Source: Methanosarcinaceae archaeon (GTDB taxonomy: Archaea; Halobacteriota; Methanosarcinia; Methanosarcinales; Methanosarcinaceae). Taken from it: DNA of 33,956 nt. The notes beneath the pieces are model-generated. The model did not search any database. It saw nothing but the letters and a program-made list of their open reading frames with translations, and had not been told where the DNA came from. Position 1 is the first letter of the stretch. Each line of letters starts with the position of its first letter. The stretch spans positions 1 to 33,956 of the forward strand of contig JAIOTO010000106.1 of NCBI GenBank assembly GCA_021106765.1, read 5' to 3'. Position numbers and translations under genes: made by a program. This document shows, piece by piece, positions 9,421 through 17,925 of this stretch.

Positions 9421-10374
9421 TTAAAGCAGAACCTCTCTTACAGGCTCCAGTATGTAGTTCAGGTACTTTGCAGCTCCATTTTTCAGGTCCATCGGATGAA
9501 GGGTCTCATCCGCAAATACCTGCTCCAATTCCTGATAATCCTTACATGAAAGATTGCCTCCAAATTTATCGGGTCGCTCAAACACGACTTCATCATAACG
9601 TGGGAATATATGATATTCGAACAACTCCATAACGGGATTGTTCTCGACAACTCCGACGGGACAGAAGGCTTTCTTTAGTTTTTTCTGGATGGAACTTGTA
9701 TCATCATCCACAGAAATGTAGTTATTCCTTGAGGAGGACATCTTCTCCCCATCCAATCCGAGCAGGATCGGGGTGTGGATGCAGAGGGGAGTTTTGTAAC
9801 CGATACCAGACAGGCCTTCACGGGCGAGCATGTGGATTTTTCTCTGATCAATTCCACCCACCGCCGCATCAACATCAAGCATAGCGATGTCAACCGCCTG
9901 CATGATAGGATATACCATCTGTGATACCTTGGGATCTTCCATCTTCCGCCCAACCTCATCCATACTCCTCTTTGCCCTTTTTAAGGAAATGGATTGTGTG
10001 AGTTTGAGGACATTGAGCATATAATCGGGTTCGAGCTGGAAATCCGAACCATATACAAACTTCGTCTTCTCAGCATCCAGACCCAGCGCAATGAAACATC
10101 TTTTATTGTAATCAGCCACCTTGCGGACCTCTTCGAGAGACCCTTTCTGATTCAAATATGCATGGACATCGGCCAGCAGTACCGTGATCTCGAACCCAGC
10201 CTCCTGGAGGTCCAGAAGTTTATTCACGGTAAGCACATGCCCCAGGTGGATCTTTCCACTGGGTTCATACCCGGCATATGCAGAAGGGATCTTCTCTGAT
10301 TCAATTAACTCCATCAGCTGTTTTTCGGTCACGATCTCCTGTACATTCCTCATTATAAGATCAATTTGTTCCAT
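9421..10374 (-). CDS. tyrS: Tyrosyl-tRNA synthetase, archaeal type
   Basis: This 317-aa class I aminoacyl-tRNA synthetase charges tRNA-Tyr. The HIGH-like motif is in PSGKIHLGHV (about 39-48) and the KMSKS-like motif is GEKMSSS (about 214). The lines LLADVHAYLNQKGSLEE and PIMQAVDIAMLDVDAAVGG match the archaeal/eukaryotic TyrRS of Methanocaldococcus closely. Length is within a few residues of that family (306-320), and there is no C-terminal S4 domain, as expected for archaea. GGTGAAGAC precedes the ATG. It has its own likely promoter at 10431-10438, upstream in the gap after thg1. Confidence 0.96.
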   Translation of the reverse strand: MEQIDLIMRNVQEIVTEKQLMELIESEKIPSAYAGYEPSGKIHLGHVLTVNKLLDLQEAGFEITVLLADVHAYLNQKGSLEEVRKVADYNKRCFIALGLDAEKTKFVYGSDFQLEPDYMLNVLKLTQSISLKRAKRSMDEVGRKMEDPKVSQMVYPIMQAVDIAMLDVDAAVGGIDQRKIHMLAREGLSGIGYKTPLCIHTPILLGLDGEKMSSSRNNYISVDDDTSSIQKKLKKAFCPVGVVENNPVMELFEYHIFPRYDEVVFERPDKFGGNLSCKDYQELEQVFADETLHPMDLKNGAAKYLNYILEPVREVLL

Positions 10375-10430
10375 GTCTTCACCAGTTCTTAAACCATCTT
10401 TCGTTTGTCTTCTCTAAATAAGCTCAAAAG

Positions 10431-10438
10431 ATATAAAC
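10431..10438 (-). promoter_or_regulatory. Likely TATA box for tyrS
   Basis: On the minus strand this reads TTTATAT inside ACGTTTATATCTTTT, about 60 nt upstream of the tyrS ATG. It would start transcription near 10407 and give a leader of roughly 30 nt that contains the GGTGA ribosome site. The call is based on motif and position only. Confidence 0.4.
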
Positions 10439-10497
10439 GTTCATTGTGTCGATCAGTTCGTTTGCATGATATTAGTGCCGGTGCTTGTACCATTCAT

Positions 10498-11229
10498 TCA
10501 ATCCGGATCAGTATGTTCTTTCAGGAAATCATTCCCTTCATCTGTATTGAACATCGGGAGTTCCCAATCCTGCACCACTCGTCTTCGTGTGGTAGATGTC
10601 TTCTCTTTCAACACAGGATTAAAACCATCTAACTGGTATTCTTCCCTGTACACAGCTATTCCACGGCGCTGCCACGTTGGGACCTTTGCGAGATTGATCC
10701 CTCTTTTAAAAAGCAGTTCATGGACGTCACTTGCGTTCTTGCCTTTCAGAGCTAAAGCCGCATCCTGCTCACTTAAACCCTCGCTGCGCAGTGTATAATA
10801 TCCGTATGAACTGATACAGTTCCTCCATGCCTCGCGCTGGCGCCAGACCATGTACTTGCGGATCTGTTCATGATCAACAGGTATGATCCTCGAGTCGAAA
10901 GATATGGGTTCGTCCAGTTTCATTAACAATGTAAAGGCACTACTGAAAAAACTCGGGATGATGGAGTCAAGTTTTTCAACACGTTGATCGAACGGAGGGG
11001 CAAGAAAAAGGAGATTAACCTCGTCCGATAATGTATAGGCAAAGGTAGGATCCATGCCACCTTTATTGAAGAACAGTCTGACTGCTTCTGCCATCGCGGA
11101 TGCAAAACCCATGTCATAGGGTTTTTCACACCCCATTTTCTCGAGGGTGTGCTTGAAGCACCTCCCATCAATGCGTATGATCACAGGCGGTGCACAGCGC
11201 AGACCCGCATAGATCTCTCGCGTTTTCAT
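10498..11229 (-). CDS. thg1: tRNA-His guanylyltransferase family protein (Thg1, 3'-5' polymerase)
   Basis: This 243-aa protein is a Thg1-family enzyme, which adds nucleotides in the 3'-5' direction to the 5' end of tRNA (G-1 of tRNA-His in eukaryotes, templated addition or repair in archaea). The metal-binding aspartates are in RIDGRCF (D21) and LSDEVN (D69). The NCISSYGYYTL segment (137-147) replaces the eukaryotic HINNLYN motif. Established knowledge: Thg1 of some Methanosarcina species has an in-frame TAG read as pyrrolysine near residue 142. Here the region is read through by ordinary codons (SSYGYY) and the gene has no internal TAG, although the genome encodes pylT. It follows the PRC-barrel gene by 12 bp. 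Confidence 0.92.
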   Translation of the reverse strand: MKTREIYAGLRCAPPVIIRIDGRCFKHTLEKMGCEKPYDMGFASAMAEAVRLFFNKGGMDPTFAYTLSDEVNLLFLAPPFDQRVEKLDSIIPSFFSSAFTLLMKLDEPISFDSRIIPVDHEQIRKYMVWRQREAWRNCISSYGYYTLRSEGLSEQDAALALKGKNASDVHELLFKRGINLAKVPTWQRRGIAVYREEYQLDGFNPVLKEKTSTTRRRVVQDWELPMFNTDEGNDFLKEHTDPD

Positions 11230-11241
11230 AACAACGAATGA

Positions 11242-11505
11242 TCAATCTTCCTCTTTCTCAGGCTTTTTGAACTTGCTCACGACATCCCTTATGAGCACAA
11301 TGTCACCGGTGGTCATAACCCACCTGTAAGGGATGATCACGCCTCTGCTAGTAACATCGAACAATTTGCGGTTGATATCCGAGACAGCGATCCCGCTAAC
11401 CTCGCCTTCGTTCACATCTACCACGAGGTCCGCTACCTTTCCGACATAAGTTCCGGTATTCGTGTATACATTCAATCCAAATAATGACGTTATATCTGCG
11501 CGCAT
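11242..11505 (-). CDS. PRC-barrel domain protein
   Basis: This 87-aa protein is a single PRC-barrel (beta-barrel) domain, seen in the alternating strands FGLNVYTNTGTYVGKVADLV and GVIIPYRWVMTTGDIVLI, with a charged Lys/Glu tail. Small PRC-barrel proteins are common in euryarchaea. Some in haloarchaea were recently tied to FtsZ-based cell division as SepF partners, and others to RNA processing. Which applies here cannot be told from sequence. It is upstream of thg1 in a likely two-gene unit (12-bp gap). Confidence 0.85.
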   Translation of the reverse strand: MRADITSLFGLNVYTNTGTYVGKVADLVVDVNEGEVSGIAVSDINRKLFDVTSRGVIIPYRWVMTTGDIVLIRDVVSKFKKPEKEED

Positions 11506-12043
11506 GGGTACTCCTGCTATATTTACTTGATATGATAAAGTATGCTGATTCTATATATACAATACGTCACTTTAAACAATATATAGCTTATGTTCAGTTA
11601 AATCTCTAACATATATTGAGCTTATAGGGAAAAAAAGAAAGTTCAGTATCGCACTCAGTAGTCTTCAGGCACAATAATTGTGTATTTATCCAGATATTTC
11701 AATGATATAAATATCATATTTTTCTCTCAATAAGCAACTCAATCTTATCTGAATGAAAAGATCCTGACTCTCCTTGAACCCATGAGATGCTTTACGCACA
11801 GTGGTATTCGAATGATTTAGAACGTCAGACATGTTCGGGATATTACTACAATAATCCTATGCATATCAACTTATGAGGTTGATTGCTACATCTCAGAATA
11901 ACCCCTTCTACATAAAGGATTTACCTCAGGGACATAAAAAGAAGTGCTATCTCCAAAGATATCGATCATACTATCACAGCCTTTACTTGATCATCACATC
12001 AAAGGCTGTTATGTCAGGTGCAATAACGATCAGTCTCTTTACA
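11506..12043. other. 538-bp gene-free stretch with a possible small HTH-like ORF remnant
   Basis: No gene of normal size is supported here. The right part holds the start region of a plus-strand frame (11873-12406) that runs antisense through the kinase gene, and I reject it. On the minus strand, 11686-11832 is a 48-codon frame from an ATG, MSDVLNHSNTTVRKASHGF then a charged end, that faintly resembles the helix-turn-helix of a transcription factor. It has no good ribosome site and an in-frame stop close upstream, so it may be a gene remnant or chance. The left end (11520-11590) is AT-rich with TATA-like sequence that could drive the PRC-barrel gene. Confidence 0.4.
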
Positions 12044-14101
12044 TTATTCTTCCTTTTCCATGTGCTTAATGGGAATGGTAAATGTGAATCTGCTACCTAC
12101 CCCAAGCTCACTCTCCACCCATATCTCGCCGCCATGCAGTTCCACGAATTTCTTGACAATAGAAAGACCCAGTCCAGTACCCTGATATTCACGGGAGATA
12201 GACGAATCTGCCTGAGTGAATGGATCAAATACCCTACTCTGATCGTCTTTAGATATACCGATGCCAGTATCGGTAACAGATATCTGTATCACATTCCCGG
12301 TATGCTCTGCTTTAAGAGATACAGTCCCCCCGTCATGGGTGAACTTGATAGCATTGCTGACAAGATTATAGAGGATCTGTTTGAACTTCACCGGATCTGC
12401 ATATAATGTTATATCCTGTGGTTCGAAGATGGTATTAATAGATATGTTCTTCATCGTTGCCAGATGTGAGACCATATTTCGTATATTGGTTATACTATCC
12501 GGAACATCGATGGTTTCTTTGGACAATTCCATCCTGCCCGCATCCACTTTAGAAAGGTCCAGTATTTCGCTTATCAGGACAAGCAGATGTGTTCCACTGG
12601 TAGAGATATTGTTGACATACTTCCTTTGTTTTTCGTTCAGGGTCCCGAACGTCTCATCGAGTAGTACATCTGAAAAACCGATGACGGCATTGAGAGGCGT
12701 CCTCAGTTCATGGCTCATGACGGCAAGGAACTCAGATTTTGTGCGGTTCGCTTCCTCGGCAGCGATCTTTGATGCAAGCATTGTATCTTCTGCCTGCTTA
12801 CGTTCGGTGATGTCTGTTAATGCCCCGACGATGCCAATCGTCTTCCCATTTTTCACAACCGGCGCTTCCCGAACTTCTACCATCACCTTTTTCCCGTTCT
12901 TATGAACCAACTCCAATTCATAAGGTGGCTGGACTTTCCCACTTTCTATTGCATCAACAGTTCTCTGAAAGCCCATTTCGTTAATTGGATCGTCCGAAGC
13001 AAGATCTGTCCATTTGTTCATTGCTTCCTCCGGGGAATATCCAAGTAGATCTTCTACTTGTGAACTGAGGTATGTTATAATGTGGTTGGATGTATGTGAA
13101 TAGAATGTATTTGTACTGTTCTCAAAGATGTTACGAAGTTTTTCTTCGCTCTTGCGTAGTTCTTTTGTGCGCTCATCCACAAGTTCTTCAAGAAGATCGT
13201 GCTGATCCTTAAGCTCCCTTTCGGCCTTCTTCCGTATCTCCACTTCGTTACGGAGATTGTCAAACGATTGATCCAGTTTTTCTGTCATATTGTTGAATGA
13301 TAATACGAGTTCGTTCAATTCCTCAATGTTATGTTCCTGTACCTTTGAATTCAGATCACCTTCAGCTATGCGTTTCACATCTTTAGTTAATAACACTATA
13401 GGTGCTGTCAGTTTTCGACCGACTAATGATCCTGTCACAATTGCCAGCGGGATAGTTATAAAGAACATGGAGATGGAAAGCCATAGAAAATCCTTTTCCT
13501 GCTCATTTACCTTATCTGCTCGTATGTCTATCCCGATAACTCCTGCCCTCTGGCCGTTTGAGGTGTAGAATGGTGCATAAGCCGTAAGCCATGTTCCCCA
13601 TTTGTCTGTGTAGAAATCTTTTTCCACAACAGGATGATCCAGCGTGGCAAATCTTTCTTCGAGCATTGGACTGGCATCATCATAGATATCCCCCAGGTGG
13701 GCGATCTCATCGGGATCTGTCTCGGCATCCACCAGAAATATGATGCGTCCTTCATTATCCAGACGCATAGTGTAAACATAGTATATATCTGTCCCAGCAT
13801 CTCGTATTTGCTGAAGAGTACTTCTAAGTTCCAGATAGTTAGGATTCCCTTCGTTTTTCGGGTCAGTGAGATCGTTATGTGCATCGCCATCGATTTGCAG
13901 TGATGCGATAGCCACGGAATCAAGAAGACGGTCACGGGTATTTTCTCGCGTCTGATCGCAGAAATTAAAATACAATGCTGAAGTGACTATTATGGATGTG
14001 AGAAGCAAAAGGATAATAAAAACAATGCTGAGTTGAGTCTGTAATCTGTATGTTCTACTCTTTTTTTCACCATTTGATTTCGTTCCAATATTAGTTTTCA
14101 T
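12044..14101 (-). CDS. Membrane-bound PAS sensor histidine kinase
   Basis: This is a sensor kinase of about 685 aa. Transmembrane helix 1 is about 24-48, an extracellular Cache-like sensor about 50-203, transmembrane helix 2 about 206-229, HAMP about 229-282, coiled coil about 285-322, PAS about 323-438 and HisKA about 455-525 with the phospho-acceptor in MSHELRTP (His464). The HATPase domain is about 565-680, with the N-box NLVSNAIKF and the G-boxes DTGIGI and GTGLGLSI. No receiver domain is attached and no response regulator gene is nearby, so its partner is encoded elsewhere. The start is the ATG at 14101, with GGTGA 7 nt upstream; a TTG three bases earlier is less likely. The ligand is unknown. 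Confidence 0.93.
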   Translation of the reverse strand: MKTNIGTKSNGEKKSRTYRLQTQLSIVFIILLLLTSIIVTSALYFNFCDQTRENTRDRLLDSVAIASLQIDGDAHNDLTDPKNEGNPNYLELRSTLQQIRDAGTDIYYVYTMRLDNEGRIIFLVDAETDPDEIAHLGDIYDDASPMLEERFATLDHPVVEKDFYTDKWGTWLTAYAPFYTSNGQRAGVIGIDIRADKVNEQEKDFLWLSISMFFITIPLAIVTGSLVGRKLTAPIVLLTKDVKRIAEGDLNSKVQEHNIEELNELVLSFNNMTEKLDQSFDNLRNEVEIRKKAERELKDQHDLLEELVDERTKELRKSEEKLRNIFENSTNTFYSHTSNHIITYLSSQVEDLLGYSPEEAMNKWTDLASDDPINEMGFQRTVDAIESGKVQPPYELELVHKNGKKVMVEVREAPVVKNGKTIGIVGALTDITERKQAEDTMLASKIAAEEANRTKSEFLAVMSHELRTPLNAVIGFSDVLLDETFGTLNEKQRKYVNNISTSGTHLLVLISEILDLSKVDAGRMELSKETIDVPDSITNIRNMVSHLATMKNISINTIFEPQDITLYADPVKFKQILYNLVSNAIKFTHDGGTVSLKAEHTGNVIQISVTDTGIGISKDDQSRVFDPFTQADSSISREYQGTGLGLSIVKKFVELHGGEIWVESELGVGSRFTFTIPIKHMEKEE

Positions 14102-14239
14102 CAATTGGTCACCTTAACAGTGTTGTTAACAGATCCTTATACAGACGAAGATCCTGCATGAATACTATAACTCATATTATTATATTGTAAAATTACTGCA
14201 AACATAGTTAATAAGTTTATGCATCCACCCCTAAACCCC

Positions 14240-15088
14240 TCACAGTTCTATATCCACCTCATACACATATTCCACATTCTCCTTATGTACCTTCCAGAAC
14301 ACCTCTTCTCCGTACACATCCAGCAGTTTCAATGTCCTCCGCGGTATCGTTTTGGGTCCCAACACTGCCCCTGGCCTTTGCGGATCATCGATATAGTCCG
14401 TTTCCATCATGAATCGGCTGCCCTGTTCCAGTGCCTCCTCGATGGCCCCCTTGCCTGCCAGCACACCGGGAAAGATGCCAAGTTCCTCACATACATCTAT
14501 CAGGGGTGGAGCATAGTGTTTGACCACCCGATGAAGTTCAATGCCACTGCGCTGACCCCGCTTTGTGATATCTCTGAGTTCCGGTTCACCCACATCCTCC
14601 GTGTGTAACTGGATGGCACAGTCAGCATCATGTGCAAGGGAGAAGGCATATTCCATCACCTCATTGGATGCAGCCCAGATCTCATCTGATACCGGATAAT
14701 GCGGTCGGCCGCTCTTTATACCCACCGCAACACCTTCTGTCACATAACTGGATGCAAGTTCCAGACCCCCTTTCATGATCTCCACTGCCTTGTTTATCTC
14801 CATGCGGTCACACAGTTTTGTGATCTCGGCAGGATGGACCCCCAGTACCGCAAAAGCGCCCACACCCATCTGGTTGATCTGGCGTACAAGATCTACTGTT
14901 TCATCGAACACGATCCGATAATCATCTGGCCGTGAGACATGGACACCAATCGTCCAGCTGGGTTTGGATACAAGGATAATGTGGGTACCGCCAGCATTCT
15001 GGAATTCCTTTACAGCTTGTAACCCCTTGCCTCTGGGGTCAATATGCATGTGTTCATCCGTAATAGGAATTGAAGCAGACATGTTCAT
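14240..15088 (-). CDS. TatD-like metal-dependent hydrolase (archaeal COG1831 type)
   Basis: This 282-aa amidohydrolase-fold protein has the metal site of the TatD relatives: HMH (H13, H15) near the N-terminus, a histidine in LGVHPAEI, a histidine in QLHTED, and the aspartate in METDYID. All expected ligands are present, so it should be active as a metallohydrolase. TatD proteins of bacteria and eukaryotes are nucleases, but the archaeal branch is uncharacterised and its substrate is not known to me. It lies 83 bp after the KaiC-like gene on the same strand, beyond a strong terminator, so it is probably transcribed separately. Confidence 0.82.
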   Translation of the reverse strand: MNMSASIPITDEHMHIDPRGKGLQAVKEFQNAGGTHIILVSKPSWTIGVHVSRPDDYRIVFDETVDLVRQINQMGVGAFAVLGVHPAEITKLCDRMEINKAVEIMKGGLELASSYVTEGVAVGIKSGRPHYPVSDEIWAASNEVMEYAFSLAHDADCAIQLHTEDVGEPELRDITKRGQRSGIELHRVVKHYAPPLIDVCEELGIFPGVLAGKGAIEEALEQGSRFMMETDYIDDPQRPGAVLGPKTIPRRTLKLLDVYGEEVFWKVHKENVEYVYEVDIEL

Positions 15089-15110
15089 CAGTTACAAATG
15101 ATAATGTACA

Positions 15111-15142
15111 AAAAAGGATGTGGGGCGGCATGTGCCCCACAT
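15111..15142 (-). terminator. Hairpin plus T6 terminator of the KaiC-like gene
   Basis: ATGTGGGGC (15118-15126) and GCCCCACAT (15134-15142) form a perfect 9-bp stem with a 7-nt loop. On the minus strand the stem is followed at once by CC and six T residues (15116-15111). It sits 30 nt past the stop of the KaiC-like gene. This has the form of a bacterial-type intrinsic terminator and should also work through the T-run in archaea. Confidence 0.75.
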
Positions 15143-15171
15143 TATCTATTATTCATCATCTATTATTGATA

Positions 15172-15900
15172 TTATTCAAGATATGGCGACTGCGCGAGCA
15201 CAGACATCCCCTTATCAGAGATACTCAGGACACGCACCTCATTGATGGTTCCAGACCCCCTCATCTTCATCACATAGACCGAGCGCTGAAGATTGTTACC
15301 TGTGATCACACGATCCAGCTTGATGACCGAATCGGCACCATACTCTACCATCTCATCCAGCCCGAAGATCTTTCCCACAGTAATTACTGATGTCACATCA
15401 AACTTCCTGAGTACACCGAAAACATCGTCGATCAGTGTCCGAAGCTTGTAATTAGATTCGATGGCCAGGAACAGTGCCTCGATAGAATCTATGAAAACAC
15501 GCTCTGGCTTCTCCTTTTCGATCTTACTCTGGATCAATTTCTTGAAACTCTTTATCAATTCGGATGGTGCGATCTCCACACTCTTCTGGAGTCGCAGGCT
15601 TGGGTCGGTGATGTCAACAAAGACCAGATTTCCCTGCTCAACAAGTTCTTCAAAGTCCCATCCAAAAGATGTCCTCATTTCCTTAATGATGGATTTGGAT
15701 TCCTCAGACGTTATGATACACATCGTCTTCTTTCCATCCTTTGCACCCTCATATAGAAACTGTGATCCCAATATTGTTTTACCGGTACCGGACCCTCCAG
15801 ATACTACATTCACTGTTCCCTTGAAGAAACCACCGTGCAGCATTTCGTCCAATCCATCTATTCCCGATTTGATCCTTTCTGGTTTTTCTGTATCTGCCAT
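15172..15900 (-). CDS. Single-domain KaiC-like ATPase (RecA superfamily)
   Basis: This 242-aa protein has one KaiC/RadA-type domain. Walker A is GGSGTGKT (35-42), the catalytic-glutamate region SEES is near 65-68, and Walker B RVFIDSIEAL is at 134-143. Full cyanobacterial KaiC has two such domains; single-domain archaeal relatives have no clock function and mostly unknown roles in signalling or regulation of motility and gas vesicles. No second domain, kaiB or kaiA is present. It starts with ATG preceded by GGGTG. It is monocistronic between a hairpin terminator and a 206-bp gap. Confidence 0.85.
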   Translation of the reverse strand: MADTEKPERIKSGIDGLDEMLHGGFFKGTVNVVSGGSGTGKTILGSQFLYEGAKDGKKTMCIITSEESKSIIKEMRTSFGWDFEELVEQGNLVFVDITDPSLRLQKSVEIAPSELIKSFKKLIQSKIEKEKPERVFIDSIEALFLAIESNYKLRTLIDDVFGVLRKFDVTSVITVGKIFGLDEMVEYGADSVIKLDRVITGNNLQRSVYVMKMRGSGTINEVRVLSISDKGMSVLAQSPYLE

Positions 15901-15990
15901 AGTAAAACACCCGATGATGATAATCTTATATTCAACAAGTAAATACTATCATCTTAAATGATCTTATTCGCCTGGTACGCAGTCAATACA

Positions 15991-16033
15991 CAAAAGCCGT
16001 TCATGACCATGAACCTGCTTCAAACAGCTTTTG
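15991..16033. repeat. Nested inverted repeat between the KaiC-like gene and the cob operon
   Basis: CAAAAGC (15991-15997) pairs with GCTTTTG (16027-16033). Inside, GTTCATG (15999-16005) pairs with CATGAAC (16008-16014) across 2 nt. It lies upstream of the KaiC-like gene and downstream of the cob operon. No T-run adjoins it in either direction, although a TTTTTT tract lies about 40 nt upstream on the minus strand (16070-16075). It may be an operator, part of a leader, or nothing. Confidence 0.45.
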
Positions 16034-16106
16034 GAACTACCTCTATAATAAATAGGAGATTTCTGCTATAAAAAATCATGTATCTCTTTTAACCAATATT
16101 GACAGT

Positions 16107-16478
16107 TCATCCTTCATCAACATCAAAGTCGAGTTCCCTGACGACTTCAAGAAGGACCTCACTGAACAACAGTTTTTCGATGATACGTGATACATATGCC
16201 CTATGCTGATGCTTTTCCATATCCTCATTGATACGAAGGTCGGAATCTACCTGTATTCTCATGAGGGATAGACGGAAAGCTTCCGGATCGGAAAGTTCCA
16301 TAGAATTGAATTGATCCAGCAGATATGGAAGAATATATGGATCATCGATCACCTCACACAAAAGGAGATACTCATGGGCAACACCATTGATATCGGTCCC
16401 CATTTCCTTATCACCAATAACCAAACTCAACGTATCCCGGGAATATAACTTCTCATTTATCCTGATTTTTTCATCCAT
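16107..16478 (-). CDS. Unknown 123-aa protein at the end of the cob operon
   Basis: I do not recognise this acidic, mostly helical 123-aa protein. It has no cysteine motif, membrane segment or nucleotide-binding loop; one cysteine lies in YLLLCEVIDD. The ATG at 16478 has AGGAG 9 nt upstream, which overlaps the end of cobY. The TTG at 16487 would leave no space for that site. It starts 2 nt after the cobY stop and must be translated from the same mRNA, so a link to cobamide assembly is possible but unproven. Confidence 0.65.
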   Translation of the reverse strand: MDEKIRINEKLYSRDTLSLVIGDKEMGTDINGVAHEYLLLCEVIDDPYILPYLLDQFNSMELSDPEAFRLSLMRIQVDSDLRINEDMEKHQHRAYVSRIIEKLLFSEVLLEVVRELDFDVDEG

Positions 16479-16480
16479 TC

Positions 16481-17113
16481 TCAGCAACTCCTGTGATCAG
16501 ATCCCTGGCGTTTTAGCAGCAATTCCTTGCAGTGCTTCAGATCCTTTGCAGTGTTCACGTTCAGAGCTACCTCTGGCACAGTGAGTAGATAGTTGTGATA
16601 ATCCTGTTCCTCGTTGATGTCCTCTGCATCCAGGATATTGATCCCTGCAGGTACGATGAGCTCCCCTTCCCAATTAAAGACGGTATCGGGTCTCATGCCG
16701 ATCTCCTTACATAGGGATATAGGGACAAAGACTGACATCGAAGGTTTCCCGCAATTATCGTATGCCATGATTATAGAATCGATCAATTCGTGGGTGATGA
16801 GTGGTAGATCAGACATGATCACCATCACCGGACCTTTGATACCTGCCGATTCCACTGCATATACCATATCTCCTACATAATTATCTCCAGCAGTGTTGAT
16901 CGTTGGAACCCGTCCATCATAGCACCGATCTATGACATCCTCTGTATTGGGTGTGGAAGGCGAGACTGTGACATATATCTTATCGATATGATCTGCCTTT
17001 TCAAGTGCGTCGATCACATAGCAGATCAGGGGTTTGTTAAGCAGTTCTACACAGGGTTTTTCTCCCATCCCAAGTCTCAGGCCCTGGCCTCCGGCCATTA
17101 TAACAGCGTCCAT
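16481..17113 (-). CDS. cobY: GTP:adenosylcobinamide-phosphate guanylyltransferase
   Basis: This 210-aa nucleotidyltransferase activates adenosylcobinamide phosphate with GTP to give AdoCbi-GDP, the archaeal non-orthologous replacement of bacterial CobU. The N-terminal MAGGQGLRLG (6-15) is the NTP-binding loop, followed by KPLICYVIDAL and the metal-binding region VMSDLPLI (about 97-104). Similar loops occur in MobA and sugar-nucleotide transferases. Placement directly after cobS (16-bp overlap) in an operon with cobZ, cbiB and cobD decides for CobY. Confidence 0.93.
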   Translation of the reverse strand: MDAVIMAGGQGLRLGMGEKPCVELLNKPLICYVIDALEKADHIDKIYVTVSPSTPNTEDVIDRCYDGRVPTINTAGDNYVGDMVYAVESAGIKGPVMVIMSDLPLITHELIDSIIMAYDNCGKPSMSVFVPISLCKEIGMRPDTVFNWEGELIVPAGINILDAEDINEEQDYHNYLLTVPEVALNVNTAKDLKHCKELLLKRQGSDHRSC

Positions 17114-17925
17114 GCAAGACCCCCATATCCGGATTTTATTACGCCCAGTACCAGAGTGATCGTAATCAATGATACGATCCGTGCGATCTCGTTCGCAGTG
17201 CCGATACCATCCCCATTGACACCACCGAAATGACGGTTGGAAACGTTCATGACCGCCAATGCTGAGATTATGGCTGCCACAAAGGCGATGAGTCCAACGA
17301 TGCCGAATGCCAGCACACAGGCAATGGTTCCCATAACAAGACCGATCGCATATTTGGACATGGTCGTGCTATTCATCAACATCGATCCGAGACCTTCATG
17401 TATCGGTTTTCCGAATGCTGCAATAGTGAGCATTGCCTGTTTGGCACCGACCTCTGCCACAAACAGAGACAACACAAGGATGCCTGCAGGTGATGTAAAT
17501 GCATCTGAACCGGGTAACAATGCTGATCCCTGCAGTGCGGTGATCGACGCGTACAGGGCAAGTAATACGATCACACAGTATGCCACGCCTCCGATACCAA
17601 GGGACATGTCCTTGAGCGCCTTGATCTTCTTTTCCAGAGAACCATGTGCTGTAGCCCCGTCACCGAAATCCGACACACCATCCAAATGGTTCAATCCTGT
17701 CAGGTAATACAAGAATGCAATGATGAGGACTGCACTGATCGACTGGGGAAATATAGTCTCCGATATGTAGGCAAATAGGCCAATGAGGATTCCCAGCACA
17801 ATACCTGTGAACGTAAATAGATAACTTCTCTTCACAAGTTCATCGAGACCCTCCATAGTGATCCCAACAGGTATTGTTGAAAGGAAGCCAAATCCCGTTC
17901 GTACAGCCAGTAGGAATGCACTCAT
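17098..17925 (-). CDS. cobS: Adenosylcobinamide-GDP ribazoletransferase (cobalamin-5'-phosphate synthase)
   Basis: This 275-aa integral membrane protein joins AdoCbi-GDP with alpha-ribazole phosphate, the last joining step of cobamide assembly. The GLNHLDGVSDFGDG segment (about 78-91) is the family signature with acidic metal ligands, and several hydrophobic helices fill the rest. A second conserved part, HFGGVNGDGIGTANEI, is near the C-terminus. The start codon overlaps the cobZ stop by ATGA, and its end overlaps cobY. Confidence 0.95.
   Translation of the reverse strand: MSAFLLAVRTGFGFLSTIPVGITMEGLDELVKRSYLFTFTGIVLGILIGLFAYISETIFPQSISAVLIIAFLYYLTGLNHLDGVSDFGDGATAHGSLEKKIKALKDMSLGIGGVAYCVIVLLALYASITALQGSALLPGSDAFTSPAGILVLSLFVAEVGAKQAMLTIAAFGKPIHEGLGSMLMNSTTMSKYAIGLVMGTIACVLAFGIVGLIAFVAAIISALAVMNVSNRHFGGVNGDGIGTANEIARIVSLITITLVLGVIKSGYGGLAWTLL

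Noticed and set aside
11873-12406. A 177-codon plus-strand frame entering the kinase gene
   Set aside because: Most of it is antisense to the HATPase domain and no family is seen.
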